A program made the position numbers and the translations under genes. Under the pieces are notes generated by a model, which made no database searches, had not been told where the DNA came from, and was given only the letters and a program-made list of their open reading frames with translations. From assembly GCA_017983695.1 (NCBI GenBank), contig JAGOAX010000015.1:1-64000 (forward strand): a stretch of 64,000 nt of DNA, given 5' to 3'. The first letter of the stretch is position 1; each line of letters starts with the position of its first letter. The DNA comes from Ferruginibacter sp. (GTDB lineage: Bacteria > Bacteroidota > Bacteroidia > Chitinophagales > Chitinophagaceae). Positions 1 to 8,890 of this stretch are shown one piece after another.

Positions 1-2
1 GA

Positions 3-593
3 ACATTTGAAAAAAATGGGCTGGCAAACGATTATATAGTGAATTTGAGGAATTGTAAACAAAATGAAACTGTATTTGCATTTGAAATAAATAGCCAAAC
101 AGGCGATTTAACAGCTTGCAGAGGTCGCAAGCTGGAGGTTAGTTGTTATGTTATTGAAATTGAACTTTTGAAGAAAAATACGTTTAATTATTTTTTGTTG
201 TTGCTGTTAATTATTCCTTTGAGTGTTGTTGGTTTTTATGTGAAAGATAAGTTTCGGAAAAAAGAAGCCGCAGCGTCAATCATCGATAATACTGATTATA
301 TACCATTAGGAAACTTTAAATTTTATTCAACTAATAATGTGCTTAAAATTGAGCATACAACTATCACGCTTTCGGAAAAAGAAACAAAAGCACTACGAAT
401 ATTTGCAGAAAATATAAATCAAATAGTGGAAAGAGAAAAACTGATGAAAGAAATCTGGGAAGATGAAGGTATAGTTGTTATCAGTAGAAATGTAGATGTA
501 TTGGTGAGTAAATTACGTAAGAAATTAAGCGACGATAACGCCATTAAATTTATTAACGTACATGGTAAGGGTTACAAATTTATAATTGAGTAG
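3..593 (+). CDS. Membrane-anchored winged-helix transcriptional regulator, 5' end cut by the window
   Basis: The reading frame is open from base 3, and the first possible start is a GTG at 39, so the true start probably lies outside the window. What is visible is the end of an extracytoplasmic segment, one transmembrane helix (around residues 49-68 counted from the GTG), a charged linker and a C-terminal OmpR-type winged-helix domain (about residues 105-184) with the expected recognition-helix pattern NVDVLVSKLRKKL and the closing wing GKGYKF. No receiver domain precedes the DNA-binding domain, so this looks like a one-component membrane sensor-regulator of the type common in Bacteroidota. 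The ligand is unknown. No target site could be assigned. Confidence 0.75.
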   Translation, partial: TFEKNGLANDYIVNLRNCKQNETVFAFEINSQTGDLTACRGRKLEVSCYVIEIELLKKNTFNYFLLLLLIIPLSVVGFYVKDKFRKKEAAASIIDNTDYIPLGNFKFYSTNNVLKIEHTTITLSEKETKALRIFAENINQIVEREKLMKEIWEDEGIVVISRNVDVLVSKLRKKLSDDNAIKFINVHGKGYKFIIE

Positions 594-785
594 TGTTTTA
601 AATCAACTGAAAAATAACCTTTATTAATCCGGGCCAACATTTCCAAATTCACCATCTAAGGGCTAACCCGGCTCATGAAAACACAGCCCAGGTGGAAGTA
701 ATTCACATAGGTTTATTACCATTGAAATAAAACAGGTCTTTCATTTCAATTATCCATAATAGTTTCGTGGCTAATCGTATAGCCA

Positions 786-3215
786 ATGCGTAAAATCATT
801 TTACCCTTTTATTTACTGCTTTCGTGTACCTGTATTTTTGCTCAAAAGCAGGCCATTCGTATTAGCGTAGTAAATGAGCAGAAAAATGCACTCCCGGGTG
901 CCACTGTTAGTTTGATGAGGGCCGATTCTGTTGTCATTAGTACGGGAGGTGCAAGTACAGCGGGTATTTTTGAATTTATAGTTAACCCCGGTAAATACCT
1001 TGTCAGGGTAAGCCAGGCAGGATATGTAGATGGGTACAGCCCATTGATAGACCTTGACATTAAAACCCCACTTTTCTATACGATTACACTACTACCCAAA
1101 AGCAAGCTGCTGAATGATGTAACAGTTGTTTCAAAAAAGCCGGCCATCCAGTTCCTTCCTGATAAAACAGTAATAAACCCCGAAGCCACAATTTCAAATG
1201 CAGGAGCTTCGGTTATGGATGTATTGGAAAAATCACCGGGTATAACGGTGTCAAAAGACGGATCTATTATCATGAAGGGAAAACCTTCAGTAACGGTTTT
1301 GATAGATGGTAAGCCCACACAACTAAGCGGTGCAGATCTGCAGGCTTATCTTTCGGGCATTCCTTCTTCGCAGGTAGATGTGGTGGAACTGATAGAAAAC
1401 CCCGGCGCCAAATATGATGCAGCAGGCAATGCCGGTATCATCAACATCAAAATGAAAGCTAATAAAGTGAAGGGTTTCAACGGCTCGATGAATTTAAGTT
1501 TGGGACAAGGCTTCTTTACAAAAACAGGCAATTCGATCAACCTCAATTACCGCAATGGAAAAACAAACTGGTTCCTCAACTATGGCATGCGTGCCAGCAG
1601 GGAGAAGATGGATATGTGGACACTGAGGAAATATGTAAATACCAAAAACGAAGATTCTGTTTTACTGGAACAACCCAATTTTCAAAAAAGCTCACAGACA
1701 GGACAAAATATTAAAACGGGCTTCGATCTTTTTCTAAACAAGAACACAACACTGGGCCTTGTATTTACCGGGGGTATCTTCGACAGAAGGGCAAAGAGCA
1801 TTGCCGAGATCAACTGGATGGATCCTTACTATCACATTGATTCTTCTATAAACACCTGGGGCAATAACAACCGTAAGTTTAAAAGAGGTGGCGTGAATAT
1901 TAATGGCAGGTTTAAGCTTAATGAGGGTAGTGAACTGGCAGTTGATCTTGACTATGTAAATTTTACCATCAATGGCGATCAGCAATACCAAACGCAGTTA
2001 GTGGCACCGGGTAGTGATATAGAAGTTACGAAAGGTAATATCCCTTCTAAGCTCCAGATCTTTTCGGCAAAAGCAGATTATAGCAAACGGTATAAAAAAT
2101 TCCTGCTGGAAACGGGCTTGAAAACGGCGATCAACAAAACAGATAATCTTGCCGATTATTATTTTGCCCTCAACAGCAACCCCTGGCAAGCTGACCTGCG
2201 CCGCAGCAATCATTTTTTATACAATGAAACCATCAGCGCTGCCTATGCAAGTATTGATGCAGAAAAAGGCAAATGGCATTGGCAGGCCGGGCTTCGTTAT
2301 GAGTTCACTCACTACAAAGCCCACCAGCTGGGTAATGCTGTTGTAAAAGATGCTGCTTTTAAAAGAAATTATGGGAGCATATTCCCTACTGCGTTTGTCT
2401 CTTACCAGTTAGACAGTAATAACACCATTACCCTACGTGCAGGTAAAAGGATCGACAGGCCACAGTTTCAACACCTGAACCCTTTCCAGACCATCCTGAA
2501 CAAATATACCTACGAAGCCGGTAATCCGTTCATTAAACCGCAGTACACCTGGAATTTCTCCCTTGCCCACACGTATAAGCAAAAGCTTACTACGGAGGTT
2601 TCCTACAGTTACCTCAATGATTATTTTTCGCAGATATTCATCATTGATTCCAGCGCCAGTAATGTAAACAATAACATTATTATTTATACCCGGGGCAATG
2701 TTGGTTCTTTTACAAATTTTGCTATTACAGAAACCTTTCAAACGGCTATTACCAAATGGTGGAACCTAACCGCCGTAGCGGTGTACAATCATAAAGTGAT
2801 AAAAGGAATAGTATGGGCTCCTTTTACAGCCAGGATAAATCAGCTAAACATCAGCATTAATAACCAGTTCCAGTTTAAAAAAGGATGGAGTTTTGAACTG
2901 AGCGGTTATTACCAAACCAAAAGCCAGATAGACCTGCAGGAATGGCTGGAGCCACAGGGCGAACTGAATGTTGGTGTTGGCAAACAAATACTGCAGAAGA
3001 AAGGCACATTGAGACTGAGTGTACGTGACCTCACCTATTTCCAAAACTATTCCGGCTATTCTACTTTTGAAAATTCTTATGAGCCTTTTACGCTGAAATT
3101 TGATACGAGAGTTGTGCGGCTGAGTTTTAGCTGGCGCTTTGGTAAACAGATGAAAGCGGTAAACCGGTCAGAAGGAGGCGCTAAAGACGAGATCGACAGG
3201 GTGGGTGGAAATTAA
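786..3215 (+). CDS. Outer-membrane beta-barrel protein, TonB-dependent receptor type
   Basis: This 809-residue protein begins with a signal peptide (about residues 1-19, ending in IFAQK). It continues with a carboxypeptidase-regulatory-like beta-sandwich (about 23-105), a plug domain (about 120-235, with VMDVLEKSPGI and the plug-typical VTVLIDGKP) and a long C-terminal barrel rich in alternating aromatic and polar strands. It belongs to the outer-membrane beta-barrel family of Bacteroidota that lacks a SusD partner; no susD-like gene is adjacent. The role is probably uptake or export of an unknown ligand across the outer membrane. The start ATG is immediately followed by the basic N-terminus of the signal peptide. 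It stands alone, with unrelated genes on both sides. Confidence 0.85.
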   Translation: MRKIILPFYLLLSCTCIFAQKQAIRISVVNEQKNALPGATVSLMRADSVVISTGGASTAGIFEFIVNPGKYLVRVSQAGYVDGYSPLIDLDIKTPLFYTITLLPKSKLLNDVTVVSKKPAIQFLPDKTVINPEATISNAGASVMDVLEKSPGITVSKDGSIIMKGKPSVTVLIDGKPTQLSGADLQAYLSGIPSSQVDVVELIENPGAKYDAAGNAGIINIKMKANKVKGFNGSMNLSLGQGFFTKTGNSINLNYRNGKTNWFLNYGMRASREKMDMWTLRKYVNTKNEDSVLLEQPNFQKSSQTGQNIKTGFDLFLNKNTTLGLVFTGGIFDRRAKSIAEINWMDPYYHIDSSINTWGNNNRKFKRGGVNINGRFKLNEGSELAVDLDYVNFTINGDQQYQTQLVAPGSDIEVTKGNIPSKLQIFSAKADYSKRYKKFLLETGLKTAINKTDNLADYYFALNSNPWQADLRRSNHFLYNETISAAYASIDAEKGKWHWQAGLRYEFTHYKAHQLGNAVVKDAAFKRNYGSIFPTAFVSYQLDSNNTITLRAGKRIDRPQFQHLNPFQTILNKYTYEAGNPFIKPQYTWNFSLAHTYKQKLTTEVSYSYLNDYFSQIFIIDSSASNVNNNIIIYTRGNVGSFTNFAITETFQTAITKWWNLTAVAVYNHKVIKGIVWAPFTARINQLNISINNQFQFKKGWSFELSGYYQTKSQIDLQEWLEPQGELNVGVGKQILQKKGTLRLSVRDLTYFQNYSGYSTFENSYEPFTLKFDTRVVRLSFSWRFGKQMKAVNRSEGGAKDEIDRVGGN

Positions 3216-3331
3216 TACGGCATAACTTTATTGAACTTTTATTGAAGTGTATATAAATGTGAATGGCTCGTGAGCCACGAGACAAGGCGAAGAATGTACA
3301 CTATTGACAATACCAATGTTATGTGCTTTTG

Positions 3332-4393
3332 CTACTTCATAATATAATCTCGTTTTGTCTGATATTCTGCAATGTCAATCTTCCGACCTTGAATAATTAC
3401 AAAACCAGAATTTGCCATATCAGTCGCAGCCTTCGTATCGGAATTCCATTGTGTTGATGACGCTGAAAAGGAAATAATCCTTCTGCGTGCGTCTTCATAA
3501 TATTCGGTATGATGAAACCAAATCTTTTGGTCTAATAGCTTTTGAACTTTCTTTAAGCTGTCTCCCTGATGCATTGCTAAATATGTTGCTGAGTCAGCCG
3601 ATACGATAGTAAACAATGTGTCATTAAGCAAAAAACTATTTAAACTATTTTCACGCCAATTACTTTTATATTTAAATAGACCTTTAAAAGTACTATCCAA
3701 ATTTTCACTATAAAACTTTTTTAAAGTGTCAACACCAGGCCACCAGTTGCATCCAAACAACCTGTCTTTATATTTCAATTCTATAAGTTCTTGCGGATAT
3801 TTAATTCGGATATAGTTTGCGTTGTACAAGTTTTCAAATACGTAGTACGAATCATGATAGAAAATTACTTGGTCAACGCATCCGGAAGGATAAAAATGAA
3901 GTCTTTTATCGTTCTTGTTATAAAAAAATAGTGAACCGCCAAATTCTCCTGCACAACAGCCGTAGATTTGATAAGTGCTGTCTTCAAGAAAAACCTGTCC
4001 ATAAAAAGCTGGTTTTTCATACGAAGTTCTTGATGTCAATTTCTTTAATTTAAAATCACTTGTTAGCTGAAATTCTTTCGGACGAAAGTCTTTGGTTTCT
4101 GAAGCTAAGATTGTCGTATCGCCTCTCTTGTAGAAAAATGTGGTTTTTGTATTTGCTAAGAGCTTCTCTATTTTCTTATGTTGTATAAAATTTGTGTCTA
4201 ATACAGCGAAATTGTTGTTGTTCAGTTGTAGTAAGTAATAGCCATTATGATATTGTGTTCCCCGAATAGTAGTGTCAACCTTAAGTAAATGATATGTTAC
4301 ATCAAAAAGGTTGTCTGACTTAATTTGCTTTTGTCTATCGGTACAGGAATACAGAAAGGTAAGAAAGGCTGATATGATTAGTATGGTCTTCAT
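3332..4393 (-). CDS. Hypothetical lipoprotein
   Basis: The 353-residue product starts with a lipoprotein signal peptide whose lipobox LYSC places the lipidated cysteine at residue 17. The mature part is rich in Lys, Tyr and Phe and has no motif I recognise. It is AT-rich and lies at the downstream end of a minus-strand accessory block that also includes Fic, NAD-kinase-like and SPFH genes. Each gene in the block except the last pair is separated by a sizeable intergenic stretch, so they are probably not one operon. Function unknown. Confidence 0.7.
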   Translation of the reverse strand: MKTILIISAFLTFLYSCTDRQKQIKSDNLFDVTYHLLKVDTTIRGTQYHNGYYLLQLNNNNFAVLDTNFIQHKKIEKLLANTKTTFFYKRGDTTILASETKDFRPKEFQLTSDFKLKKLTSRTSYEKPAFYGQVFLEDSTYQIYGCCAGEFGGSLFFYNKNDKRLHFYPSGCVDQVIFYHDSYYVFENLYNANYIRIKYPQELIELKYKDRLFGCNWWPGVDTLKKFYSENLDSTFKGLFKYKSNWRENSLNSFLLNDTLFTIVSADSATYLAMHQGDSLKKVQKLLDQKIWFHHTEYYEDARRRIISFSASSTQWNSDTKAATDMANSGFVIIQGRKIDIAEYQTKRDYIMK

Positions 4394-4443
4394 GCAATTG
4401 CTGCTTACGAACAGGGCTTTGTGCAGTTGGGGAATTAACCAAC

Positions 4444-4550
4444 TGTCCGCCCAGAACTGCAGCCCAATAAATTTACTGATGATGAAGTTAAGAACAAAAG
4501 CTGAATAGAATTACATGCTATTCGTTGATGGTCAATACACACAACAGCGG
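4444..4550. repeat. Imperfect 107-bp repeat, copy A
   Basis: This intergenic stretch matches 5647-5756 in the same orientation at roughly 85-90 percent identity by eye. The best-conserved cores are GAACTGCAGCCCAAT, TTTACTGATGATGAAGTTAA and GCTATTCGTTG. The two copies flank the Fic gene. Neither carries a credible ORF. Confidence 0.8.
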
Positions 4551-4576
4551 CTAAGTTTATGTTGTACGCAGTAATG

Positions 4577-5530
4577 CTATTTTACTTTATAAATCGTTTT
4601 ATTCTTGTCGCCAAATTTTTTAACGAGATTCTCTTTTACGGCAAATAGTATGTCACGGCTGGCAGTTGCAGACGAAATTGTTTTAAAATAGTTCATATAG
4701 TTTTTTCGGGTAAATTCTTTTATTCCACTTGATAGGAATATGCGAATCCTGTCAGAGCTGGAGATTGGACCTGATCTCTCAGCAAGTAATTCATCAAGAG
4801 AATTACTTAATATAGTAAGCATAAATTCAATGAAAATTGTCGATTCACCTTGTTTGTCGCATTTGGAAAGGGCCTGATAATATTTTTTTTGATTTTTATT
4901 TATTAAAGTTTCAAAAGGCAAAAACTCAAATACAGAATATTGCTGCATTAAAAGAAGTGTTTGCCAAAGCCTTCCCATCCTTCCATTGCCGTCAGAGAAT
5001 GGATGAATAAATTCCATTTCATAATGAAATACGCAGCTTTTAATAAGAATTAGTTCGTTGCTTTTTTTTAGATAATTGAATAAATCTTTCATTAAGAAAG
5101 ACACATTACCCGCAGGGGGTGCTAAATGAGTAATCTGAGAACCTTTTACGATCCCTGCTCCGGAGTTTCGATACTGTCCGGCATTCTTAATTAAACCTTG
5201 CATCAGAATTTTATGAGCGGATAAAAAAGTTTTTTCATTAAAAGGATTGAACTTGTTTAGTTGTTTATATGCTTCAATTGCATTTGAGACCTCTTTAATA
5301 TCTTTTGTAGGGCCGAGGACTCTTTTGTCTTCAATTATTGCAGTTACCTGATCAATGGAAAGAGTATTTCCTTCGACGGCTAAAGAAGCTTGAATTGTTC
5401 TGATCCTGTTTCTCTTTCGTAGCTCAGGCGATTGTTTGGTGAGAAAGGAAGCATTGACCTCTCCAATTTTATGTGAGACTTCACTAACCAGTTTTAGAAT
5501 TTCGCTCGTTAAATTATATGGCGGCTTCAT
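4577..5530 (-). CDS. Fic-domain protein (probable AMPylase), class II, with C-terminal winged helix
   Basis: The 317-residue protein carries the Fic catalytic motif HPFSDGNGRMGR at residues 176-187, with the catalytic His and the Asn/Arg residues intact. An N-terminal helix matches the inhibitory motif (S/T)xxxE(G/N) as SLAVEGN (residues 49-55), which makes it a class II, intramolecularly inhibited Fic protein. The last 60 or so residues look like a winged-helix DNA-binding domain. Family members usually transfer AMP from ATP to Ser, Thr or Tyr side chains of target proteins; the target here is unknown. Two tandem 13-bp palindromes abut the start codon, which suggests autoregulation by the winged helix. 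No separate antitoxin gene is adjacent. Confidence 0.9.
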   Translation of the reverse strand: MKPPYNLTSEILKLVSEVSHKIGEVNASFLTKQSPELRKRNRIRTIQASLAVEGNTLSIDQVTAIIEDKRVLGPTKDIKEVSNAIEAYKQLNKFNPFNEKTFLSAHKILMQGLIKNAGQYRNSGAGIVKGSQITHLAPPAGNVSFLMKDLFNYLKKSNELILIKSCVFHYEMEFIHPFSDGNGRMGRLWQTLLLMQQYSVFEFLPFETLINKNQKKYYQALSKCDKQGESTIFIEFMLTILSNSLDELLAERSGPISSSDRIRIFLSSGIKEFTRKNYMNYFKTISSATASRDILFAVKENLVKKFGDKNKTIYKVK

Positions 5531-5556
5531 TTGATACTATCATTTGATACTATCAA
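5531..5556 (-). promoter_or_regulatory. Two tandem 13-bp palindromes at the Fic start codon
   Basis: On the plus strand, TTGATACTATCAT (5531-5543) is followed directly by TTGATACTATCAA (5544-5556). The second is a perfect dyad TTGATA-C-TATCAA and the first differs only in its last base. They end one base before the start codon complement at 5528-5530. A protein bound here would block transcription or translation start, so this is a candidate operator for the Fic protein's own winged helix. Confidence 0.6.
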
Positions 5557-5646
5557 AAGTAGTGAAATCTTCACATATTATTACGTACAATGGTCAGGGC
5601 TTGCTGCTCCCGCCTTTTGGGGGACAAGTTGTGCTGGAATTTATAA

Positions 5647-5756
5647 TGTCCGGCCCTGAACTGCAGCCCAATTGATTTACTGATGATGAAGTTAAGCACA
5701 AAAGCCGAATAGAATTACTTGCTATTCGTTGTTGGTAAATAGGCACAACAACAGCG
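5647..5756. repeat. Imperfect 107-bp repeat, copy B
   Basis: Second copy of the element at 4444-4550, same orientation, in the intergenic region between the Fic gene and the NAD-kinase-like gene. Together with the Fic operator it fills most of this 295-base gap. Confidence 0.8.
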
Positions 5757-5825
5757 AAGAAGGTAGCGAAGATTGGTGAGTGATACCAACAGCAGCTAAA
5801 AAAAGTTGACGGCTGTTTTTCTTCT

Positions 5826-6749
5826 TCACGCCAATACAAGATTTGCTTTTTCGTCAGCTATTCCAATTGTTGCAATAGCACCTGAATTGAATTTTAAAAA
5901 ATCTGATTCAATTCCGTCTGAAAAAATAAGTCCATTGGTTGGCATAAATGATTGTATAATTAATTTAGATTGGCCTGTTATAAGTCCTACTGCTGTTTCT
6001 ACTTTTGTTTTCTTGCTGGCAAAAGGTTCTCTAACTGCAAATATTAACTGATTGTCTTTAAGCTTTGCATATTTTTTCTTTGAATTGTCTTTCTCAATAA
6101 ATTTGTGAATACCAAAACTCATGTTGAATATAGAACTGAGCCAGCCTGTTGAGCCTGCCGGTGTGGAAACAATAATGCCAGACGATGATTGTTCTTCTGT
6201 CTTGTTGTTGTAGGTAATTTGGTAACGGGCCGAAACATGAGAAGTTGCGCCTATAAACAAATCATTAAAGGCTAAAAGCCTTTGTCCATCATTCAATTTT
6301 GCTTCTGCAAAAGAGGTTATTTTTGAATTATAATTGTTGACAATAACTTTGTCGATGGCTGCTAAAAAATTGCCTGAATGAAATGGCAGCAAAATGCCAT
6401 CAAATCTTTCCTGATCTGGGTTAACGGCTACAATAGGGATTTGCTTTACGTATTTTGCAGTGTTTGCAACCAAACCGTCTTGTCCCACTGTTACAACCAC
6501 CTGCTTTTCGTTGAAAATGAATGACGGTAAAAAACTACGTTCAACAATCTTGTTTTTTAAAACTGTTGAAAGAGTTCTTTGCACAGTTGAAAGTGATTGA
6601 TGGAAAATTTCGTGTTCTTTTTCATAATCGTTGAAGTCTCCACCCGAACGCTCAATATAAAACTTTGCCTGGGCTTTTGTATTGAATCTTTCTATTAAAG
6701 TCTCAAGCCTTGTTTTATTCTTTATGATGATTGCATATTCAACACTCAT
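5826..6749 (-). CDS. NAD kinase-like protein
   Basis: The 307-residue product shows the NAD-kinase fold signatures: GQDGL at residues 89-93 in place of the usual GGDGT, then FND (161-163) and SSGIIVSTPAGSTGW (189-203), which match the NE/D and DGLIVSTPTGSTAY motifs of the family. The catalytic Asp is kept, but the second Gly of GGDG is Gln. An N-terminal region of about 80 residues is unlike ordinary NadK. The gene overlaps the upstream SPFH gene by four bases (ATGA), so the two are translationally coupled. It could be a true NAD(H) kinase, a diacylglycerol-kinase-like relative, or a nucleotide sensor; this needs biochemical evidence. Confidence 0.75.
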   Translation of the reverse strand: MSVEYAIIIKNKTRLETLIERFNTKAQAKFYIERSGGDFNDYEKEHEIFHQSLSTVQRTLSTVLKNKIVERSFLPSFIFNEKQVVVTVGQDGLVANTAKYVKQIPIVAVNPDQERFDGILLPFHSGNFLAAIDKVIVNNYNSKITSFAEAKLNDGQRLLAFNDLFIGATSHVSARYQITYNNKTEEQSSSGIIVSTPAGSTGWLSSIFNMSFGIHKFIEKDNSKKKYAKLKDNQLIFAVREPFASKKTKVETAVGLITGQSKLIIQSFMPTNGLIFSDGIESDFLKFNSGAIATIGIADEKANLVLA

Positions 6750-7765
6750 TTTCTATCTTTCTTGTCGTTCAATAAATTGTCAAGTAATTCAGGGCTAATA
6801 TTTAAGTTGCCAATTTTTCCTGCATTTTCAGCTAATTCTCGAAAGGCAAGAGAGATATTAAATTTTGGGTCTGTATTGTTATTTAATGCTGTAAGTATTT
6901 TCCAATCTAAGTCTTTGTAGGGTTTTAAAGTGGTTTCTAAAACGTAACCATGTGTGTCGGCTTCTTTTCTTTCATTAGCGGTTTTTTGTTCCAATAAAAC
7001 TTTTCTTTGATTTTCAATTGCTATGTCTGCTTGAACTTTCATTTCTCTAAGTTTCAATTCATTTTCTGCTTTTTGAACTTCTGTTTCAGCTTGTTTTTCT
7101 GCAATTTGTTTGTTCTTTTCTTCGATTGCAATTTCAGTATTTAACTCGCTTTCTTTAATTTTCCTTTCCTGTTCAACTGCAAAATTTCTTCTTGCATAAA
7201 TAGCTTGGTCAGCTTCTTGTTGCAGGTTTTCCCTTGTTTCAGTTTCCAAAGCTCTTTCCATTTCAGGTGATGCTTTGATTGCCAATATGTTTATGCTTAA
7301 AATCTCAATACCGAGCAATTTAATTGCTGTTGAATTTAAAAGCCCTTCTGTTATATTTTTCTCTACTGATTTTGCAGAACGAATAGCTTCTTTAAGCCCA
7401 AGTTGATGAATGTAAAATGATGTCGCAGTTTGAGCTTCGTTAACAATGGTTTGGTTTAGTTTTTCTGTATCGTCTTTTTTGTAAACTCCATTTCCATTTA
7501 CTGTAAAATCTAAAACGTCAGCCAATTGTTTGGGGTTTCCAATTTTATAAGTTATTTGCCCTTGAATGGTAATAGTTTGATAGTCTTTCGTTGTCTCGTT
7601 AAAAATGAAAGGTAAGTTAGAACTACCAATTGGAACTGCTGAAATTGAAGTTGTCGGTGCATAGTAAAAAAAGGAAAGTCCACGTCCTTCTTTTGAAACT
7701 TGTCCATTCTTAAACTTAATAACATAAGTCATTGAGTCAAACTTAATAAAATTTATTCCAAACAT
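6746..7765 (-). CDS. SPFH/Band 7 domain protein
   Basis: This 339-residue protein has an N-terminal SPFH (stomatin/prohibitin/flotillin) domain (about residues 10-180). A long charged coiled coil follows, very rich in Glu, Lys and Gln (about 180-275), then a short C-terminal tail. It has no obvious transmembrane helix, unlike classic flotillins, so membrane association would depend on other features. It is the first gene of a two-gene operon with the NAD-kinase-like gene. A -7 element TATATTTG (minus strand, 7792-7799) lies about 27 bp upstream of the ATG. SPFH proteins scaffold membrane microdomains or oligomeric cages; here the partner would be a nucleotide-binding enzyme. Confidence 0.8.
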   Translation of the reverse strand: MFGINFIKFDSMTYVIKFKNGQVSKEGRGLSFFYYAPTTSISAVPIGSSNLPFIFNETTKDYQTITIQGQITYKIGNPKQLADVLDFTVNGNGVYKKDDTEKLNQTIVNEAQTATSFYIHQLGLKEAIRSAKSVEKNITEGLLNSTAIKLLGIEILSINILAIKASPEMERALETETRENLQQEADQAIYARRNFAVEQERKIKESELNTEIAIEEKNKQIAEKQAETEVQKAENELKLREMKVQADIAIENQRKVLLEQKTANERKEADTHGYVLETTLKPYKDLDWKILTALNNNTDPKFNISLAFRELAENAGKIGNLNISPELLDNLLNDKKDRK

Positions 7766-7791
7766 AGTTTTGTCGTTTTGTATTTAAGTGT

Positions 7792-7799
7792 CAAATATA
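7792..7799 (-). promoter_or_regulatory. -7 promoter element of the SPFH/NAD-kinase-like operon
   Basis: Read on the minus strand the octamer is TATATTTG, a full match to the Bacteroidota -7 consensus TAnnTTTG, placed 26 bases before the ATG at 7765. No good -33 TTTG lies at the usual distance, so activator help is possible. Confidence 0.5.
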
Positions 7800-7883
7800 A
7801 TTGTTTGTCTGTGAGTCTAGGGTGTCCAACAAAATAGCAGGTAATTCATAAATATACGCAAGTTTTTCAGGTTCCTCCTTTGC

Positions 7884-8813
7884 TTACTTCATAACGCTAA
7901 ATACCCATTTCATCAATTCGTCAGCATCAATAATATTCCAGGAGTGTGGATGGCGGCGTCCATCACTTCGCTGCCCCGGTATTTTAGATTGTATAAAATC
8001 AGCTTCTTTATGGCCACGGAGCCTTAGGCGGCTGATGAGTTCCGATGCATCCAGTGCATTTACCTGGTACAGGCTGCGGCTCCTGTTTTCCATTTGCCAT
8101 TGTACATCTACATCATGATAAGTGCGGTAAGCAATGCCTGCAAGATATTTTTCGTTGCCTGCGGTTGTGTCTGCGGCATTAAAAGGATTGATGGTTTGCC
8201 AGGCCGCTTTATTTTTTTCAGGGTCTCCGGCTTTTTTATATAATTTATCAATGATCATCCTGGCTTCATCAAGCCACCAGCCGGTAAAGTTTTTTTGCAG
8301 CTCTCTTTTAGAAGAGCGGTAGAGCCCGGCAAGGTCAATCGGTGAATCCCCTGTAAAAAGCATTCTTGGTACAGCAGGGTAGTTGCCCGGGTTTTGGTTA
8401 CACAGCTCTGCATATCTTAACAGTATGGTGCCGCCGGATGAAAATCCACCCATGATCAATTTTGTTTTGGGTATTTTATAGGCAGTAAGTACTTCGCTGA
8501 TTGTTTTATTAAGCCGGTTAATAATTAAAGAGTCGGCATACAGCCTCATGCCATTTGGAATACAAACGGTAATAATATTATTTTCAAATGCAGCTTCATC
8601 AATTGTTGTTTCGGCTAAAAAATTTTCAGCATTGCCGCCGTAGCCATCCAGCAGTACCAATACAGCAACGGGCATTTTAGATTTTGGTTCAATGATGGAA
8701 TAGAAGCCATAGGTGGCATCACGGCTGTCGAAATATTTTTTTACAGGTTGCTGGGCAGCAAGTTTATTTATACAACAGGCAAAAGAAAATACCAGGATTA
8801 AAATTTTTTTCAT
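7884..8813 (-). CDS. Secreted alpha/beta-hydrolase (esterase-like)
   Basis: A signal peptide (residues 1-20, ending in KLAAQQ) precedes an alpha/beta-hydrolase fold. The nucleophile elbow is GFSSG at residues 123-127, within LIMGGFSSGG, and a histidine-rich C-terminal segment (RRHPHSW) probably supplies the catalytic His. The frame stays open 35 codons further upstream, but the ATG at 8813 begins a clean signal peptide and is preferred. The substrate is unknown; the family includes periplasmic esterases and peptidases. It is a single gene, followed by no obvious partner. Confidence 0.75.
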   Translation of the reverse strand: MKKILILVFSFACCINKLAAQQPVKKYFDSRDATYGFYSIIEPKSKMPVAVLVLLDGYGGNAENFLAETTIDEAAFENNIITVCIPNGMRLYADSLIINRLNKTISEVLTAYKIPKTKLIMGGFSSGGTILLRYAELCNQNPGNYPAVPRMLFTGDSPIDLAGLYRSSKRELQKNFTGWWLDEARMIIDKLYKKAGDPEKNKAAWQTINPFNAADTTAGNEKYLAGIAYRTYHDVDVQWQMENRSRSLYQVNALDASELISRLRLRGHKEADFIQSKIPGQRSDGRRHPHSWNIIDADELMKWVFSVMK

Positions 8814-8890
8814 TGTCTTCTTTGTTTGTTGTTTAAAAATAGTGAAATAAATGTGTTGAGCTATTCGTATTTGTCTGAAGTTACATAAGA

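Noticed and set aside
3250..5760. Integron-like cassette sites (attC) in the accessory block
   Set aside because: The gaps hold weakly inverted bits such as TGTTGTACGC and GTTCGTAAGC, but no matching pairs of core sites with the right spacing and no integrase were found, so the idea is not supported.
5594..5839. 81-codon minus-strand frame between the Fic and NAD-kinase-like genes
   Set aside because: It runs through repeat copy B and overlaps the end of the NAD-kinase-like gene; composition is unlike a protein.
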